NCBI GenBank assembly: GCA_002731275.1
Contig: PCBK01000189.1
Location: 148,249 to 212,248 of the forward strand
Source of the DNA: Deltaproteobacteria bacterium
Lineage (GTDB): Bacteria; Myxococcota_C; UBA6777
Reading direction: 5' to 3'
DNA: 64,000 nt
A program made the position numbers and the translations under genes. A model generated the notes under the pieces. That model had not been told where the DNA came from and ran no database searches. It worked only from the letters and a program-made list of their open reading frames with translations. Shown one piece after another: positions 8,997 to 18,393 of the stretch (the first letter of the stretch is position 1; each line of letters starts with the position of its first letter).

Positions 8997-9018
8997 TATT
9001 GTCGCGATATTGTCGCGA
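8997..9018 (+). promoter_or_regulatory. exact 11-bp direct repeat TATTGTCGCGA x2
   Basis: Two adjoining copies of TATTGTCGCGA lie 67 bases before the ATG at 9085. Each contains the palindrome TCGCGA, and the spacing of 11 bp places both on one face of the helix. This looks like a double operator for a dimeric regulator, but no regulator is known. Confidence 0.35.
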
Positions 9019-9084
9019 ATACAACACACTCCCGAGCAATCTCTCCTACATTGGGATCTGTTATTTCAGAAGAGGATACGGACA

Positions 9085-9666
9085 ATGTCACAAACCTTCG
9101 CACACTCACACACTGGGAAGTTAGTGCAAGAAGCACTCTACACCCCGTCATCATTCGTCGAAAAGATCTGTGAGGGTTCCATCATGGTATGGCTCCCCAC
9201 TCTCGTATTCGGCCTCGGTTGCTACGCGCTGTTTGGCATGAGCCTCGGATTTTTCCCACGAGGTCCTGGGCTCATTACAGGCACAATGCTCTTCCCACTC
9301 GTCTTCTTTGGAGCGCTTCTCATCGGCGTTCCGACTCTCTACATATTCCACTCTTTCTTGGGTTCCCAACTCAACCTTCGACAATTTCTGGCGATCGGGC
9401 TCGTCGGCCTGCTGCTTCCAGGCATACTGCTCGCAGGCTTTGCGCCGATCAACTGGTTCCTCGCGCTCAGCACCAAATCGGCCTTCCTCGCAAAAGCCGG
9501 ACAATATCAGGCGATCGCTCTCGCCTCTTTTTTCGGATACCGGGAGATCTTCGAATTACTCAAAACATTCGAGCCCGAACACAGCGCCATGCAACAAACG
9601 CTCATGCGTTTTTGGTGCCTTTTACATATCGGTATCCTACTCAAACTCACCCACCTGCTCACCTGA
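9085..9666 (+). CDS. multi-pass membrane protein (Yip1-like), unknown function
   Basis: 193 residues from the ATG at 9085, which has AGAGGA upstream; the open frame extends earlier only in non-conserved sequence. About four membrane helices lie at residues 37-60, 73-95, 107-125 and near the C-terminus. The loop FFPRGPGLITG between helices and the helix spacing recall the bacterial Yip1-like membrane family, but I cannot confirm it. It is 19 bases upstream of another membrane protein gene, so the two are probably cotranscribed with the coiled-coil protein at 10725. No catalytic residues are recognised. Confidence 0.7.
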   Translation: MSQTFAHSHTGKLVQEALYTPSSFVEKICEGSIMVWLPTLVFGLGCYALFGMSLGFFPRGPGLITGTMLFPLVFFGALLIGVPTLYIFHSFLGSQLNLRQFLAIGLVGLLLPGILLAGFAPINWFLALSTKSAFLAKAGQYQAIALASFFGYREIFELLKTFEPEHSAMQQTLMRFWCLLHIGILLKLTHLLT

Positions 9667-9684
9667 CATAAAGAGGGAACCAAC

Positions 9685-10725
9685 ATGTCCAAGACATTCA
9701 CCGCCCATAGTAGGCACACACGTAAAGCCCTTCAGAAAATGGCACAAAAACGTAAAATGCGGCAAAGCAAAAAAGAAACCAGCTCCGAACAAACGAGCAC
9801 ACAGACAGAGAACAAAGCCCATCCATCAACAGGAAAAGCAAGCCAAGCGGAAGCGCCAAATGAGCAGGACGGTAAGGGAGCACAGACAGAAAAACTGACG
9901 GACGCAGAGGCCGCAAAAGAACAAACACACAGCCCCAACACAAACAACCAAAACGCTGCCCCCAAGAGAGCTCCCACATCCCCCAAAAAGGCCCCTCCAA
10001 AGGAGCTCCCTCCCCCTCCCGAATCCATTGGTGGCTTATTTGGTTTGTTGGAGCTCTTGCTCAAACATCGCCCAAAACTCTTTAGTCTGATCGCACATGA
10101 ACGACATCTCTCCGATCTTATCCCAGGTTTGTTGTGGTTGACGTTGGTGTGTGCGTTCCCTGTCGGCGCGATCCTCGGGACATACACAGGAGGTTGGCAG
10201 ATCATCTACGCAGCGATCAAGATCCCGCTGTTGCTGCTATTTACCCTTGCAGCCTGCTTCTTTGCCTTTTGGACCTGGAGCCAATACTTCAGGACGGAGT
10301 TGAGTCCTGCACAAGTCGTCTCGCTGTCCCTCAGCGCGATCTCGATCACCAGCATCCTGCTGTTTGGTCTGACGCCGTTGTTATGGTTGTTTTTGGACGG
10401 TAGCTCCGGACATTATCACAGAGCGATTACAGGCCTTGTCTGTGTCTTTGGGCTCGCAGGACTCGGCGGTGTTGCGGTCCTCTACCAGGGACTCCGAATG
10501 CTCACATGGAAGACCTCTTCACGCCGCCGAGGGGGGACGACAGCGATCGCAGGGATCTGGATCACTATTTATGGCTTTGTCGGCATCCAAATGGTATGGA
10601 TGCTTCGACCCTATCTCTTCCACCCTTGGGCCAAAGGACGTCCCCTCACCTTCTTGCGTACCGTCGAAGGAAGCATCTATGACTCCATCCTCCGCACTCT
10701 CCTGACCGCCTTGGGGCTGCAATAA
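9685..10725 (+). CDS. membrane protein with disordered N-terminus, unknown function
   Basis: 346 residues; AGAGGGA lies 6 bases before the ATG. Residues 1-110 are a highly charged Lys/Gln/Thr-rich, probably disordered cytoplasmic region ending in Pro-rich KKAPPKELPPPP. Residues about 140-345 carry five or so membrane helices (for example LIPGLLWLTLVCAFPVGAI and LLLLFTLAACFFAFWTW), again with a Yip1-like feel. The stop codon overlaps the next start by one base (TAATG), so translation of the next gene is probably coupled to this one. Unrecognised function; the operon suggests a three-part membrane assembly. Confidence 0.7.
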   Translation: MSKTFTAHSRHTRKALQKMAQKRKMRQSKKETSSEQTSTQTENKAHPSTGKASQAEAPNEQDGKGAQTEKLTDAEAAKEQTHSPNTNNQNAAPKRAPTSPKKAPPKELPPPPESIGGLFGLLELLLKHRPKLFSLIAHERHLSDLIPGLLWLTLVCAFPVGAILGTYTGGWQIIYAAIKIPLLLLFTLAACFFAFWTWSQYFRTELSPAQVVSLSLSAISITSILLFGLTPLLWLFLDGSSGHYHRAITGLVCVFGLAGLGGVAVLYQGLRMLTWKTSSRRRGGTTAIAGIWITIYGFVGIQMVWMLRPYLFHPWAKGRPLTFLRTVEGSIYDSILRTLLTALGLQ

Positions 10726-11411
10726 TGCTATACGCCCTCATCGCATATGTGGCTTTGGGGCTTGGCTATGGCTGTTATACCACCTACCCCATCACCAAAG
10801 ATCCTCACACAAAGCTCGGGTTTCTTGGGCTGAGCGTTCTCTTTTGGCCACTGCTTGCCTCGATACACTCTCCCACACAACACCTCTCTCCCCAAGCAGA
10901 AGAAACCGCTCAACCAGGCCCCTACCACGACAGGATCGAGCAGCTCTTCGAACAGCTTCAGACTTTACCGATACGTCCCACCGAGCAGATCGTACACACA
11001 CTGCTCCACGATCATCAGATGCTCCCCGACATCAAAGCACAACTTCAACAGCTCGATCGGCAATTACTTGAGTTACAAGAATTAACGACAACACCGACAT
11101 TTCATGTAGAAGCGCTCCAAGCACGTCTCGACGCCATCCCAGAAGGCACACCGCCACGAACACGCAAGAGCTTGCAGATCCAACTCAACAACGCGAAGAC
11201 CTTGCAAGCGCTCCACACACAAAAAACCCACACCCTACAAGAATTACTCGGACTCCTCGAACAGCTGCACTCAGAGCTGACCCTTCTCCGCTTTACACAA
11301 AGCGACACAACGCACCTCCACACAGACATTGAGCACATCTTCGAGCTGCTCGATACCCTTCAGGAGCTTCCAGGCACATCCTCCCCAAAAAATAGCGAAC
11401 CTCTCCGGTGA
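10725..11411 (+). CDS. membrane-anchored coiled-coil protein, unknown function
   Basis: 228 residues, starting one base inside the previous stop codon. Two short hydrophobic segments at residues 3-20 and 30-48 form a hairpin-like N-terminal anchor. Residues 65-220 are strongly helical with Leu/Gln heptads (IKAQLQQLDRQLLELQEL), predicted coiled coil. No motif points to an enzyme. It is the last gene of the 9085-11411 operon; a 12-bp inverted repeat starts over its stop codon. Confidence 0.68.
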   Translation: MLYALIAYVALGLGYGCYTTYPITKDPHTKLGFLGLSVLFWPLLASIHSPTQHLSPQAEETAQPGPYHDRIEQLFEQLQTLPIRPTEQIVHTLLHDHQMLPDIKAQLQQLDRQLLELQELTTTPTFHVEALQARLDAIPEGTPPRTRKSLQIQLNNAKTLQALHTQKTHTLQELLGLLEQLHSELTLLRFTQSDTTHLHTDIEHIFELLDTLQELPGTSSPKNSEPLR

Positions 11412-11464
11412 TTGTGTCGTTTGATCTGTTGTATACACGAACAGTCATGTGTCGACACAATCAC
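11408..11464 (+). repeat. 12-bp perfect inverted repeat across the stop codon
   Basis: GTGATTGTGTCG at 11408-11419 pairs perfectly with CGACACAATCAC at 11453-11464, and the 33-base loop holds a nested 5-bp stem (CTGTT/AACAG) around GTATAC. No T-run follows. It could end the membrane-protein transcript or protect its 3' end. Confidence 0.55.
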
Positions 11465-11907
11465 AAAAGGACCCACACATGGACTCCCAACATCCCTTCC
11501 ATCAAGATGTTCAGCAGACGCACATGATGTGTGAATCGCTCTCCATCTCCCAACCCCTCCCGGCTTTCCTTCCGATCTATCCTGTACAATCCAACACATA
11601 TACTCTATATCAATGGGCGCAAGGCGCGTACGTCTGAGACGATCGCCTTTGTGCCTGCAAACCAACATAACACCTACAAAGTTCCTCTGACGTCAAAGAC
11701 ACCAACACAGTCGCGCTCGTGGGACTTTCATCCTCCTCTGAGACCAACGTAGTACGCGTGGTGTTCGTCTCTTTGTGTGCCACATCGATGCACTGTGACG
11801 AACCCCGGATAACGTATACGACTGAATAGATCTTGTCTCGACAAGACTCTGGTGGTATCAGGATGGGGTGCAATGATGTAGATAAAGGACCAATAAGGAA
11901 GAATAGA
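11412..11907. other. intergenic region before tyrS
   Basis: About 440 bases after the inverted repeat hold no coding sequence I would defend. I looked for a T-box leader, because this precedes an aminoacyl-tRNA synthetase, and found no T-box antiterminator or terminator. The tyrS ribosome binding site AAGGAAGAA lies at 11895-11903. Confidence 0.5.
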
Positions 11908-13359
11908 ATGAGTATCTTCGAAGAATTTAAGTGGAGAGGCCTTCTCAAAGACGCAACTGAAGGCCTGGAAGAACAACTCACAAGAGAAAAAACGATCGGC
12001 TACATTGGCTTCGATCCAACCGCCGACAGCCTACATGTCGGTTCGCTCTTGCCGATCATGTGCCTCGCCCGGTTGCAAACATTTGGACACGGTGCGCTCG
12101 CAATTATCGGCGGTGGAACCGGTATGATCGGCGACCCCAGCGGTAAAACACAAGAACGTCAGCTCCTCACACACGAGAAAGTCGAAGAAAACCTCAGAGG
12201 GATCAAAGGCCAACTCAGCCGCTTTCTCGACTTTGAAGACGCAGACAACCCCGCACAGATCATCAACAACGCTGACTGGCTCGGTGAGATTACCCTGATC
12301 GACTTTCTGCGTGACGCAGGAAAGCACTTCACGATCAACTACATGCTCTCCAAAGAGTCGGCAAAACGCAGACTCGAACAAGAGTCTGGGCTGTCGTTCA
12401 CAGAGTTCAGCTACATGCTGTTGCAAGCGTACGACTTTTTGGTCCTGTTTGACCGCTATGACTGTACGCTTCAGCTCGGCGGGAGCGACCAGTGGGGGAA
12501 CATCACGGCAGGCGCAGAGCTGATCCGTAAGCTTCGCCCGATGTCCTTCTCTCCGGCACAATGGGATGCATTTGTCGAACGCCACCCACACGCTCAAGAA
12601 GTCCTCGCGCCCGTCCTCTCAGAAAAAGACGGTCGCAAAGTCGTCGACTTCGAGAAGCTGGCCCAAGAGCAACGTGAAGCGCTCGGTGATGAGGTCCTTG
12701 GTGCCCTTCATCGACAGGGTCGTGCACACGGGATGGTCTTCCCGCTCGTTACGACAAGCGCTGGGATCAAGTTTGGTAAGACCGAAGCAGGCGCAGTATG
12801 GCTCGATGCCAACCGTACGTCTCCTTACAACTTCTACCAATTCTGGTTGAAGACAGATGACCGCGACGTGATCAAATACCTCAAGTACTTCACATGGCTC
12901 GATCAAGAAGAGGTCGCAACCTACGAAAAACAGGTGGAAGAAGAGCCCCACAAACGAAGCGCCCAAAAGCGCCTCGCCGAAGAAGTCACACGTATCGTCC
13001 ACGGAGAAGACCTGCTCCAACGCGCGATCTCCGCGTCCAAAGTTCTCTTTGGTGGTGAGCTCGATAACTTGAGCGCAGATGATATCGTCGACATCTTCAG
13101 CGATGTCCCCTCCAATGAAGTCACTCCCGCCGCCCTCGAAGGCGAAGGGATCGCGCTCGTCGATCTACTTGAGCAAAGTGGTCTCGTCAAATCCAAAGGG
13201 GAAGGACGCCGCTCGATCAAAGGTGGTGGTGTCTACCTCAACAACCAACGTGTCGAAGATGGCCAAAAAATGGTCACCTCCGAAGACGCCATCGAGGGAC
13301 GCTTCTTGATCCTCCGCAAAGGCAAAAAGAAGTACCACCTCGTCCGCGTCCAAGCGTAA
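11908..13359 (+). CDS. tyrS: tyrosine--tRNA ligase with an insertion
   Basis: 483 residues from the ATG at 11908 (AAGGAAGAA upstream). Charges tRNA-Tyr with tyrosine using ATP. Class I features: the HIGH-equivalent HVGS near residue 35, GDPSGK near 75, SDQWGN near 193, the KMSKS-equivalent KFGKT near 288, and a C-terminal S4 RNA-binding domain (about 415-480, SIKGGGVYLNNQRV). It is longer than the usual 420 or so residues because about 55-60 residues (roughly 212-270, Gln/Glu/Ala-rich and helical) sit between the tyrosine-binding half and the KFGKT loop, where the E. coli enzyme has a short link. The insertion keeps frame and flanks, so the enzyme is expected to work. Confidence 0.95.
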   Translation: MSIFEEFKWRGLLKDATEGLEEQLTREKTIGYIGFDPTADSLHVGSLLPIMCLARLQTFGHGALAIIGGGTGMIGDPSGKTQERQLLTHEKVEENLRGIKGQLSRFLDFEDADNPAQIINNADWLGEITLIDFLRDAGKHFTINYMLSKESAKRRLEQESGLSFTEFSYMLLQAYDFLVLFDRYDCTLQLGGSDQWGNITAGAELIRKLRPMSFSPAQWDAFVERHPHAQEVLAPVLSEKDGRKVVDFEKLAQEQREALGDEVLGALHRQGRAHGMVFPLVTTSAGIKFGKTEAGAVWLDANRTSPYNFYQFWLKTDDRDVIKYLKYFTWLDQEEVATYEKQVEEEPHKRSAQKRLAEEVTRIVHGEDLLQRAISASKVLFGGELDNLSADDIVDIFSDVPSNEVTPAALEGEGIALVDLLEQSGLVKSKGEGRRSIKGGGVYLNNQRVEDGQKMVTSEDAIEGRFLILRKGKKKYHLVRVQA

Positions 13360-13393
13360 GGCTATCAACACCCCCCTCCCCCTTCTTCGCCCT

Positions 13394-16156
13394 CTACGAA
13401 TGTTTGGACATACTGCTATCTTTTGTCTGCTCTGACACGAGAAGAGAGCGCATCGCGGTCTGCAAGATCCCACCATTTCGATAGTATGTCATCTCTGTCT
13501 GCGAATCGATTCGGCATCTCGCCATCCACGTCTGGACCACCCCTTCCTCAGAAGTCGATGTCACCTTGATGTGCTGTCCAGGCTGTAAGGTATCGTCCAG
13601 CTCGATGTCAAAACGTTCACGACCAGTCAGCTTGAGAGTCTCGGCATCTTCTCCTCGTACAAATTGGAGCGGAAGAATCCCCATGCCAATCAAATTGGAG
13701 CGGTGTATCCGTTCATACGAAGACGCGATCACTGCTTTGACGCCCAACAAATGTGGTCCCTTTGCCGCCCAATCACGACTTGAACCCATCCCGTAATCCT
13801 TCCCGGCGAGGATGATCGTCGGAATATTGTGGCGTTGGTACTTCATCGCCGCGTCAAAAATCCAGGCCACCTCGCCATACATGGGCGAAGCATCTGTCTC
13901 ATAACGAGCAAGCGCCACATCACCTTCATCGTCGGGACCGAGATACGTCGTGTGGCCTCCTTTGTGTCCGGCTGCGAGTTGGTTTTCAAAGCGGACATTA
14001 CCAAATGTCCCACGAACCATGACCTGATCGTTCCCACGCCTCGTTCCGTAGGTGTTGAGCTGGTAAGGTGTCACGCCCTGCTTGTTGAGATAAGACGCTG
14101 CGGGCGTCAGCAGCGCGATACTTCCGGCAGGACTGATGTGGTCAGTCGTCACAGAGTCGCCGGCCTTCACGAGACAACGCGCCCCCTTGATCGGCTTGAT
14201 AGATCGCTCTTCGTCGAATCCATCATCAAAAAAGGGTGGCTCTTGGATATACGTCGAATCCTCCTGCCAATCGTAGCTCTCGGCTTCACTTGTCCCCAGC
14301 TCGCTCCAAAGTGTCGAACCCACATAAGGATCGTTATATCGCTTGACAAATTGCTCACGGTGAAGAGCTTGGCCACGGATCTCTTCGATCTCCTCCTGTG
14401 TCGGCCAAAGATCCCGTAAGTACACGTCCTCACCTCCAGGTGTTTGTGCCAGGGGTTGTGTCGAGAAGTCGATATCGACTGTCCCTGCGAGTGCGTAAGC
14501 CACGACCAGCGGAGGGCTCGCGAGATAATTGCCCAGCGTGTGGGGACTGACACGTCCTTCAAAGTTGCGGTTACCAGAGAGCACAGACGTCACCTTGAGC
14601 CCTTGTTCGACGACCGCCTCTACGATATCTTCGTCGAGGGGACCAGAGTTACCGATACACGTCGTGCAACCATACCCCACGGTGAAGAAGCCTATGGCCT
14701 CCAGCGCCTTCTCAAGGCCGACTTTTTCGAGATAATCGGTCACGACACGCGACCCAGGAGCCAGAGAGGTCTTCACCCACGGTTTGGCCTTCAGGCCTCG
14801 TTGTTGGGCTTTTTGTGCGAGGAGACCTGCTGCGAGCATGACCTTTGGATTGGATGTGTTTGTGCAGCTCGTGATCGCAGCGATCACAACGGCACCGTCG
14901 TCGAGTTGAACAGATTCCCCGCCCCGCTTGATGGAGACACTGGTGACGGTGTCCTCATCGCGCTGGGAAAAGTCGCGCCAACTCGTCTTCATATCACGTA
15001 ACAAGACGCGATCTTGTGGTCTCTTGGGACCGGCAAGTGCCGGTTGGACATCCGACAAAGACATCTCGATCTGTTCTTGGAAACGTGCCCGCTTCATCTC
15101 CTCTGGTGCGTGCCACAACCCCTGGTATTTGCTGTACTCTTCGACGAGTTTGATGTGTTCATCCTCACGTCCAGTCAGGGATAAATACGCAAGGGTCTTC
15201 TCATCGACAGGAAAGAAACCCATCGTCGCGCCGTACTCAGGGGCCATATTTGCGATCGTTGCACGATCTTCCAGAGACAGGTGACGGACGCCCTCGCCAA
15301 AAAACTCGACGAACTTCCCGACGACGTTCATCGCTCGCAGCGTCTGTGTGATCCACAGGACGATATCCGTTGAGGTCGTCCCTTCAGGAGCTTCACCTGT
15401 CAATTCAACACCAATCACGTCGGGCAACACCATCGAGATCGGCTGTCCGAGCATACTCGCCTCCGCCTCGATCCCTCCGACACCCCATCCCATCACACCG
15501 AGACCATTGATCATGGTGCTGTGAGAGTCCGTCCCCACAAGTGAATCGAAGAACGCATAGGTCCGACCATCACGGTTCTCAGTCGCCACAATGGACGCGA
15601 GATATTCGAGGTTGACTTGGTGTACAATCCCGATCCCTGGAGGTACGAGAGACAGGCCTTCAAACGCTCCCGCTCCCCACTTCAAAAATCGGTATCTCTC
15701 CTCGTTCCTCTCAAACTCCCGTTGCTGGTTGTGTGAAAGCGCCCGCGCAGAACCAGCACGATCGACCTGCAAAGAATGATCGATCACCAGATCGACTTTC
15801 ATCGATGGATTGATCAAGGACGGAGACGCCCCCAAACGCTCGACAGCGCTCCTCATCGCCGCCAAATCGACCAGCGCAGGGACACCTGTCAGATCTTGCA
15901 ACAACACACGCGAAGGCAAAAAGGAGATGTCCTTTGGGGCATCTGCATCGTTCGAAAAGAAGGTCCGGGAAATCGCTTCACAGTCGACACTCTCGCCACT
16001 GTGACGGAGAACATTCTCCAACAAGATCCTGTGGCTGACAGGGAGCGCCCGGTGAGAACCATATCCAAGCGCTGAGAATGCGTTGAGGTCGTAGATATGA
16101 AAATTTCGTCCAGCTGTTGTTTTCCACACTCGTTGGGTCTGTTTTTGTGCACACAT
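13394..16156 (-). CDS. acnA: aconitate hydratase A
   Basis: 920 residues, typical for AcnA/IRP-type aconitase. It interconverts citrate and isocitrate in the TCA cycle using a [4Fe-4S] cluster. Visible signatures: SCTNTSNPKV and GCTTCIGNSGPL carry the three cluster Cys, and GTDSHSTM and the swivel-domain GMGSSRDWAAKG are family hallmarks. AAGGAGA sits 6 bases before the ATG. It is divergent from a LysR regulator with 175 bases between, the classic arrangement for LysR control, and converges with tyrS with only 34 bases between. Confidence 0.97.
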   Translation of the reverse strand: MCAQKQTQRVWKTTAGRNFHIYDLNAFSALGYGSHRALPVSHRILLENVLRHSGESVDCEAISRTFFSNDADAPKDISFLPSRVLLQDLTGVPALVDLAAMRSAVERLGASPSLINPSMKVDLVIDHSLQVDRAGSARALSHNQQREFERNEERYRFLKWGAGAFEGLSLVPPGIGIVHQVNLEYLASIVATENRDGRTYAFFDSLVGTDSHSTMINGLGVMGWGVGGIEAEASMLGQPISMVLPDVIGVELTGEAPEGTTSTDIVLWITQTLRAMNVVGKFVEFFGEGVRHLSLEDRATIANMAPEYGATMGFFPVDEKTLAYLSLTGREDEHIKLVEEYSKYQGLWHAPEEMKRARFQEQIEMSLSDVQPALAGPKRPQDRVLLRDMKTSWRDFSQRDEDTVTSVSIKRGGESVQLDDGAVVIAAITSCTNTSNPKVMLAAGLLAQKAQQRGLKAKPWVKTSLAPGSRVVTDYLEKVGLEKALEAIGFFTVGYGCTTCIGNSGPLDEDIVEAVVEQGLKVTSVLSGNRNFEGRVSPHTLGNYLASPPLVVAYALAGTVDIDFSTQPLAQTPGGEDVYLRDLWPTQEEIEEIRGQALHREQFVKRYNDPYVGSTLWSELGTSEAESYDWQEDSTYIQEPPFFDDGFDEERSIKPIKGARCLVKAGDSVTTDHISPAGSIALLTPAASYLNKQGVTPYQLNTYGTRRGNDQVMVRGTFGNVRFENQLAAGHKGGHTTYLGPDDEGDVALARYETDASPMYGEVAWIFDAAMKYQRHNIPTIILAGKDYGMGSSRDWAAKGPHLLGVKAVIASSYERIHRSNLIGMGILPLQFVRGEDAETLKLTGRERFDIELDDTLQPGQHIKVTSTSEEGVVQTWMARCRIDSQTEMTYYRNGGILQTAMRSLLVSEQTKDSSMSKHS

Positions 16157-16255
16157 TGTACTCTCCTTCAGATGAAGGTCGCTTGGCCTACCGGCGCTAT
16201 TGACCTGTAAAAAGAATCACTGACATCTGTAAGTTTAGAGAGCAAAACAGCATAC

Positions 16256-16275
16256 ATAAAATGAATTTATTTTAT
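16256..16275. promoter_or_regulatory. inverted repeat, candidate LysR operator
   Basis: ATAAAAT-N6-ATTTTAT is a perfect AT-rich inverted repeat in the divergent promoter of acnA and the LysR gene, 57 bases before the LysR ATG. LysR-type proteins bind AT-rich dyads of about this size, so this is the likely site for autoregulation and acnA control. Confidence 0.5.
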
Positions 16276-16331
16276 AAACATGATAAACATCTTTTATGAC
16301 ACGATCACATCCCTCTCGATTAGGAGTCGCC

Positions 16332-17228
16332 ATGGATCTCAACACATTGCGCGCGTTTGTTGTACTCGCAGAAGAAGAACACATGACCCGTGCAGCCGAA
16401 CGTTTGCATCTGACACAGCCGGCGATCAGCAACAAACTCAAACGACTCGAAGCAGAGCTTTCCCACCCGCTCTTTCACCGGACTCCCAAGGGACTGACAT
16501 TAACAGAGGCTGGAGAGATCTTTTTGGTGTACGCACAAGAAGCCATTCACACAGTGGAAAAAGGCGAGGAGGCGTTGCAAGCGCTTGGTGGATTACTGCG
16601 CGGCAAGCTCTCAGTCGGTGCTGGTGCCACTGCGACCCATTACCTCCTGCCCGCTTTGGTCGGAGGCTTTCACGCGGATTACCCTGGCGTACAGATGTTC
16701 ATCAAAGAACAAGGAAGCCAAACCACTCTGGAAGACGTTTTGGAGGGAAAACTCGACTTGGGGATCGTGACGCTGCCACGAGATGGACATGTGGAGAGGC
16801 GATTTCATCAACAGCTGCTGATCAGGGATTGGGTAAAGGATGAGCTCGTGTTGTATCTCCCTCGAAATCATGTCCTCATGACACAACAGACATTTCGCTG
16901 GGAAGATCTTCAGGACGAGAGAATGGTACTCTTTGAGGCCGGAAGTGCGGTGCGGGATATGATAGACACACAGCTCAAAAAGACGAACACAACACCTCAC
17001 GTCGTGATGGAGCTGCGCTCGATCGAGGCGAGCAAGAAGATGGTTGAGCAGGGCATTGGTGGGGCGTTCTTGAGCCGTTATGCGATGGACGAAGAGCACG
17101 TTCTCCATTGTGAAGATGCGAGCTTGACGAGACAACTCGCGATCATCCACAAGAAGAATCGCATAATGAGTCCAGCGGTCAAGACATTCTTGGGCTACAT
17201 GTTGGCCTCGAAAGGTCCTGAAGAGTAA
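16332..17228 (+). CDS. LysR-family transcriptional regulator
   Basis: 298 residues from the ATG at 16332 (TAGGAG upstream; 12 earlier codons rejected). The N-terminal winged helix (residues 1-60, LRAFVVLAEEEHMTRAAERL, TQPAISNKLKRLE) is canonical, and residues 90-295 form the periplasmic-binding-protein-like effector domain. The overall look (LSVGAGATATHYLLPALVGGF) resembles the CysB/CbbR/YeiE branch. It is transcribed away from acnA and so may sense a TCA or redox metabolite; the effector is not visible in sequence. Confidence 0.92.
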   Translation: MDLNTLRAFVVLAEEEHMTRAAERLHLTQPAISNKLKRLEAELSHPLFHRTPKGLTLTEAGEIFLVYAQEAIHTVEKGEEALQALGGLLRGKLSVGAGATATHYLLPALVGGFHADYPGVQMFIKEQGSQTTLEDVLEGKLDLGIVTLPRDGHVERRFHQQLLIRDWVKDELVLYLPRNHVLMTQQTFRWEDLQDERMVLFEAGSAVRDMIDTQLKKTNTTPHVVMELRSIEASKKMVEQGIGGAFLSRYAMDEEHVLHCEDASLTRQLAIIHKKNRIMSPAVKTFLGYMLASKGPEE

Positions 17229-17230
17229 GG

Positions 17231-18136
17231 TTACGCGACAGTGACAACCTTAGAAGCGAGCATAACGCCATCGCTCATGCGAGCGACAGTCATGATGTGA
17301 CGATCGCGTTCGCCTGAGGGGATACCAGACATGATGTTGTCATTCGAGAAGACAGTGTCGGGTTGTCCAAAGCCTTTGTAATCGTCGTGATCGGTGAAGA
17401 CCTCTTTGGTCACGTCTTCAGGAAAGAAGAGTTGGGAGATACGTGTGGTCTGCCCATTGACCTTTACCTGGAAGTGGATATGAACGGCGCGACCGCGATA
17501 CCATCCGGGAAAACAGCTATCAAAGTAGACAACACCATCACTGTCAGCTGTTCGTACCCCACGAAAGAAGTCATTCGAGGTGTACGATTGATCGGAGACG
17601 CACATATTGTTGTTGGGTGTTTGGCCGGAGTAGCTGCCTTCAAGGTTGGTGTGCCAGACCCTGACCAACGCACCAGAGAGCGGCTTACAAGAAGTATCGA
17701 CGACCTTGATGCCGAGGCGCAATGGGAGCCCCTTCCACCCTTCGGAGATGTCCTCTCTATCGAGGTCAGTGCTCGTTGTACATGGCCCTTCTGTCGTCGT
17801 CGCGACCAGCGAACAGGCCGTCAAGGCTGCAGTGAAGGGGTTGGGATAGTTGCTCTTCGCGGTCATCGCAGTTGTCCCACCCTTGGCCCAACTGTCCGCA
17901 GGTGTGACATCTGCGACCGTTGTTTCTTGACCACCACCATCTGTACCTGTTCCTGCGTCAGAGACTGTCGACGCCTCTTCGCCTGTTTTTTCGGTGGTTG
18001 TGGTGTTCTCCGTCTCATTCGTTTGACCAGCACACCCGATCAAGGGGAGCATCCCAGCCGTGGCGAGTATCCCAAGGACACGACGTCGGTTGTACTTTTC
18101 AGAGAGGAAACTGTCCGTTGTTTTCTTTGCCTTCAT
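17231..18136 (-). CDS. Tat-exported lipoprotein, intradiol ring-cleavage dioxygenase family
   Basis: 301 residues from the ATG at 18136, with AAGGGA 8 bases upstream; an ATG two codons earlier is too close to that site. The N-terminus has a twin-arginine motif (NRRRVLGIL) and a lipobox ending LIGC, so it is probably exported folded and lipidated. A Thr/Glu/Asp-rich linker follows. Residues 115-285 match the intradiol dioxygenase beta-sandwich: WHTNLEGSYSG with the first Tyr ligand, then GWYRGRAVHIHFQV with the second Tyr and two His, the four Fe(III) ligands. Substrate unknown; secreted members may act on lignin-like catechols or protocatechuate. Its stop is two bases from that of the convergent LysR gene. 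Confidence 0.85.
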   Translation of the reverse strand: MKAKKTTDSFLSEKYNRRRVLGILATAGMLPLIGCAGQTNETENTTTTEKTGEEASTVSDAGTGTDGGGQETTVADVTPADSWAKGGTTAMTAKSNYPNPFTAALTACSLVATTTEGPCTTSTDLDREDISEGWKGLPLRLGIKVVDTSCKPLSGALVRVWHTNLEGSYSGQTPNNNMCVSDQSYTSNDFFRGVRTADSDGVVYFDSCFPGWYRGRAVHIHFQVKVNGQTTRISQLFFPEDVTKEVFTDHDDYKGFGQPDTVFSNDNIMSGIPSGERDRHIMTVARMSDGVMLASKVVTVA

Positions 18137-18364
18137 CTTCATCTTCCCTTTGCAAATGGATTGACAGAACACCGAGAACGTTTGCAGAGTAAGTGAAGAT
18201 GAGTTCCAATTTGTTTTAAAATATTTTTGAAATATTTCTATCGAGCCACTGAGAGTAAGACAAAAGGATAATCCGTGAAAGGACATCTTTCACCCAAAGA
18301 GCTGCTCGTCTCATCGATCGTGTTTGGAAGGGAGTGTGTCAGAGGATAGTGTGTTTGCGTCATC

Positions 18365-18393
18365 CAATAACGTCTGTTGTGCAGACGTTATTG
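18365..18393 (-). terminator. 12-bp hairpin at the end of the lipoprotein gene
   Basis: The arms 18365-18376 and 18382-18393 (CAATAACGTCTG/CAGACGTTATTG) pair perfectly around a 5-base loop and include the stop codon of the minus-strand gene at 18388. No U-tract follows on either strand. It may be a Rho-independent terminator of the U-poor kind or a 3'-end stabiliser. Confidence 0.45.

Noticed and set aside
11412-11907. T-box riboswitch upstream of tyrS
   Set aside because: No T-box antiterminator or terminator could be found, and T-boxes are not expected in this kind of organism.
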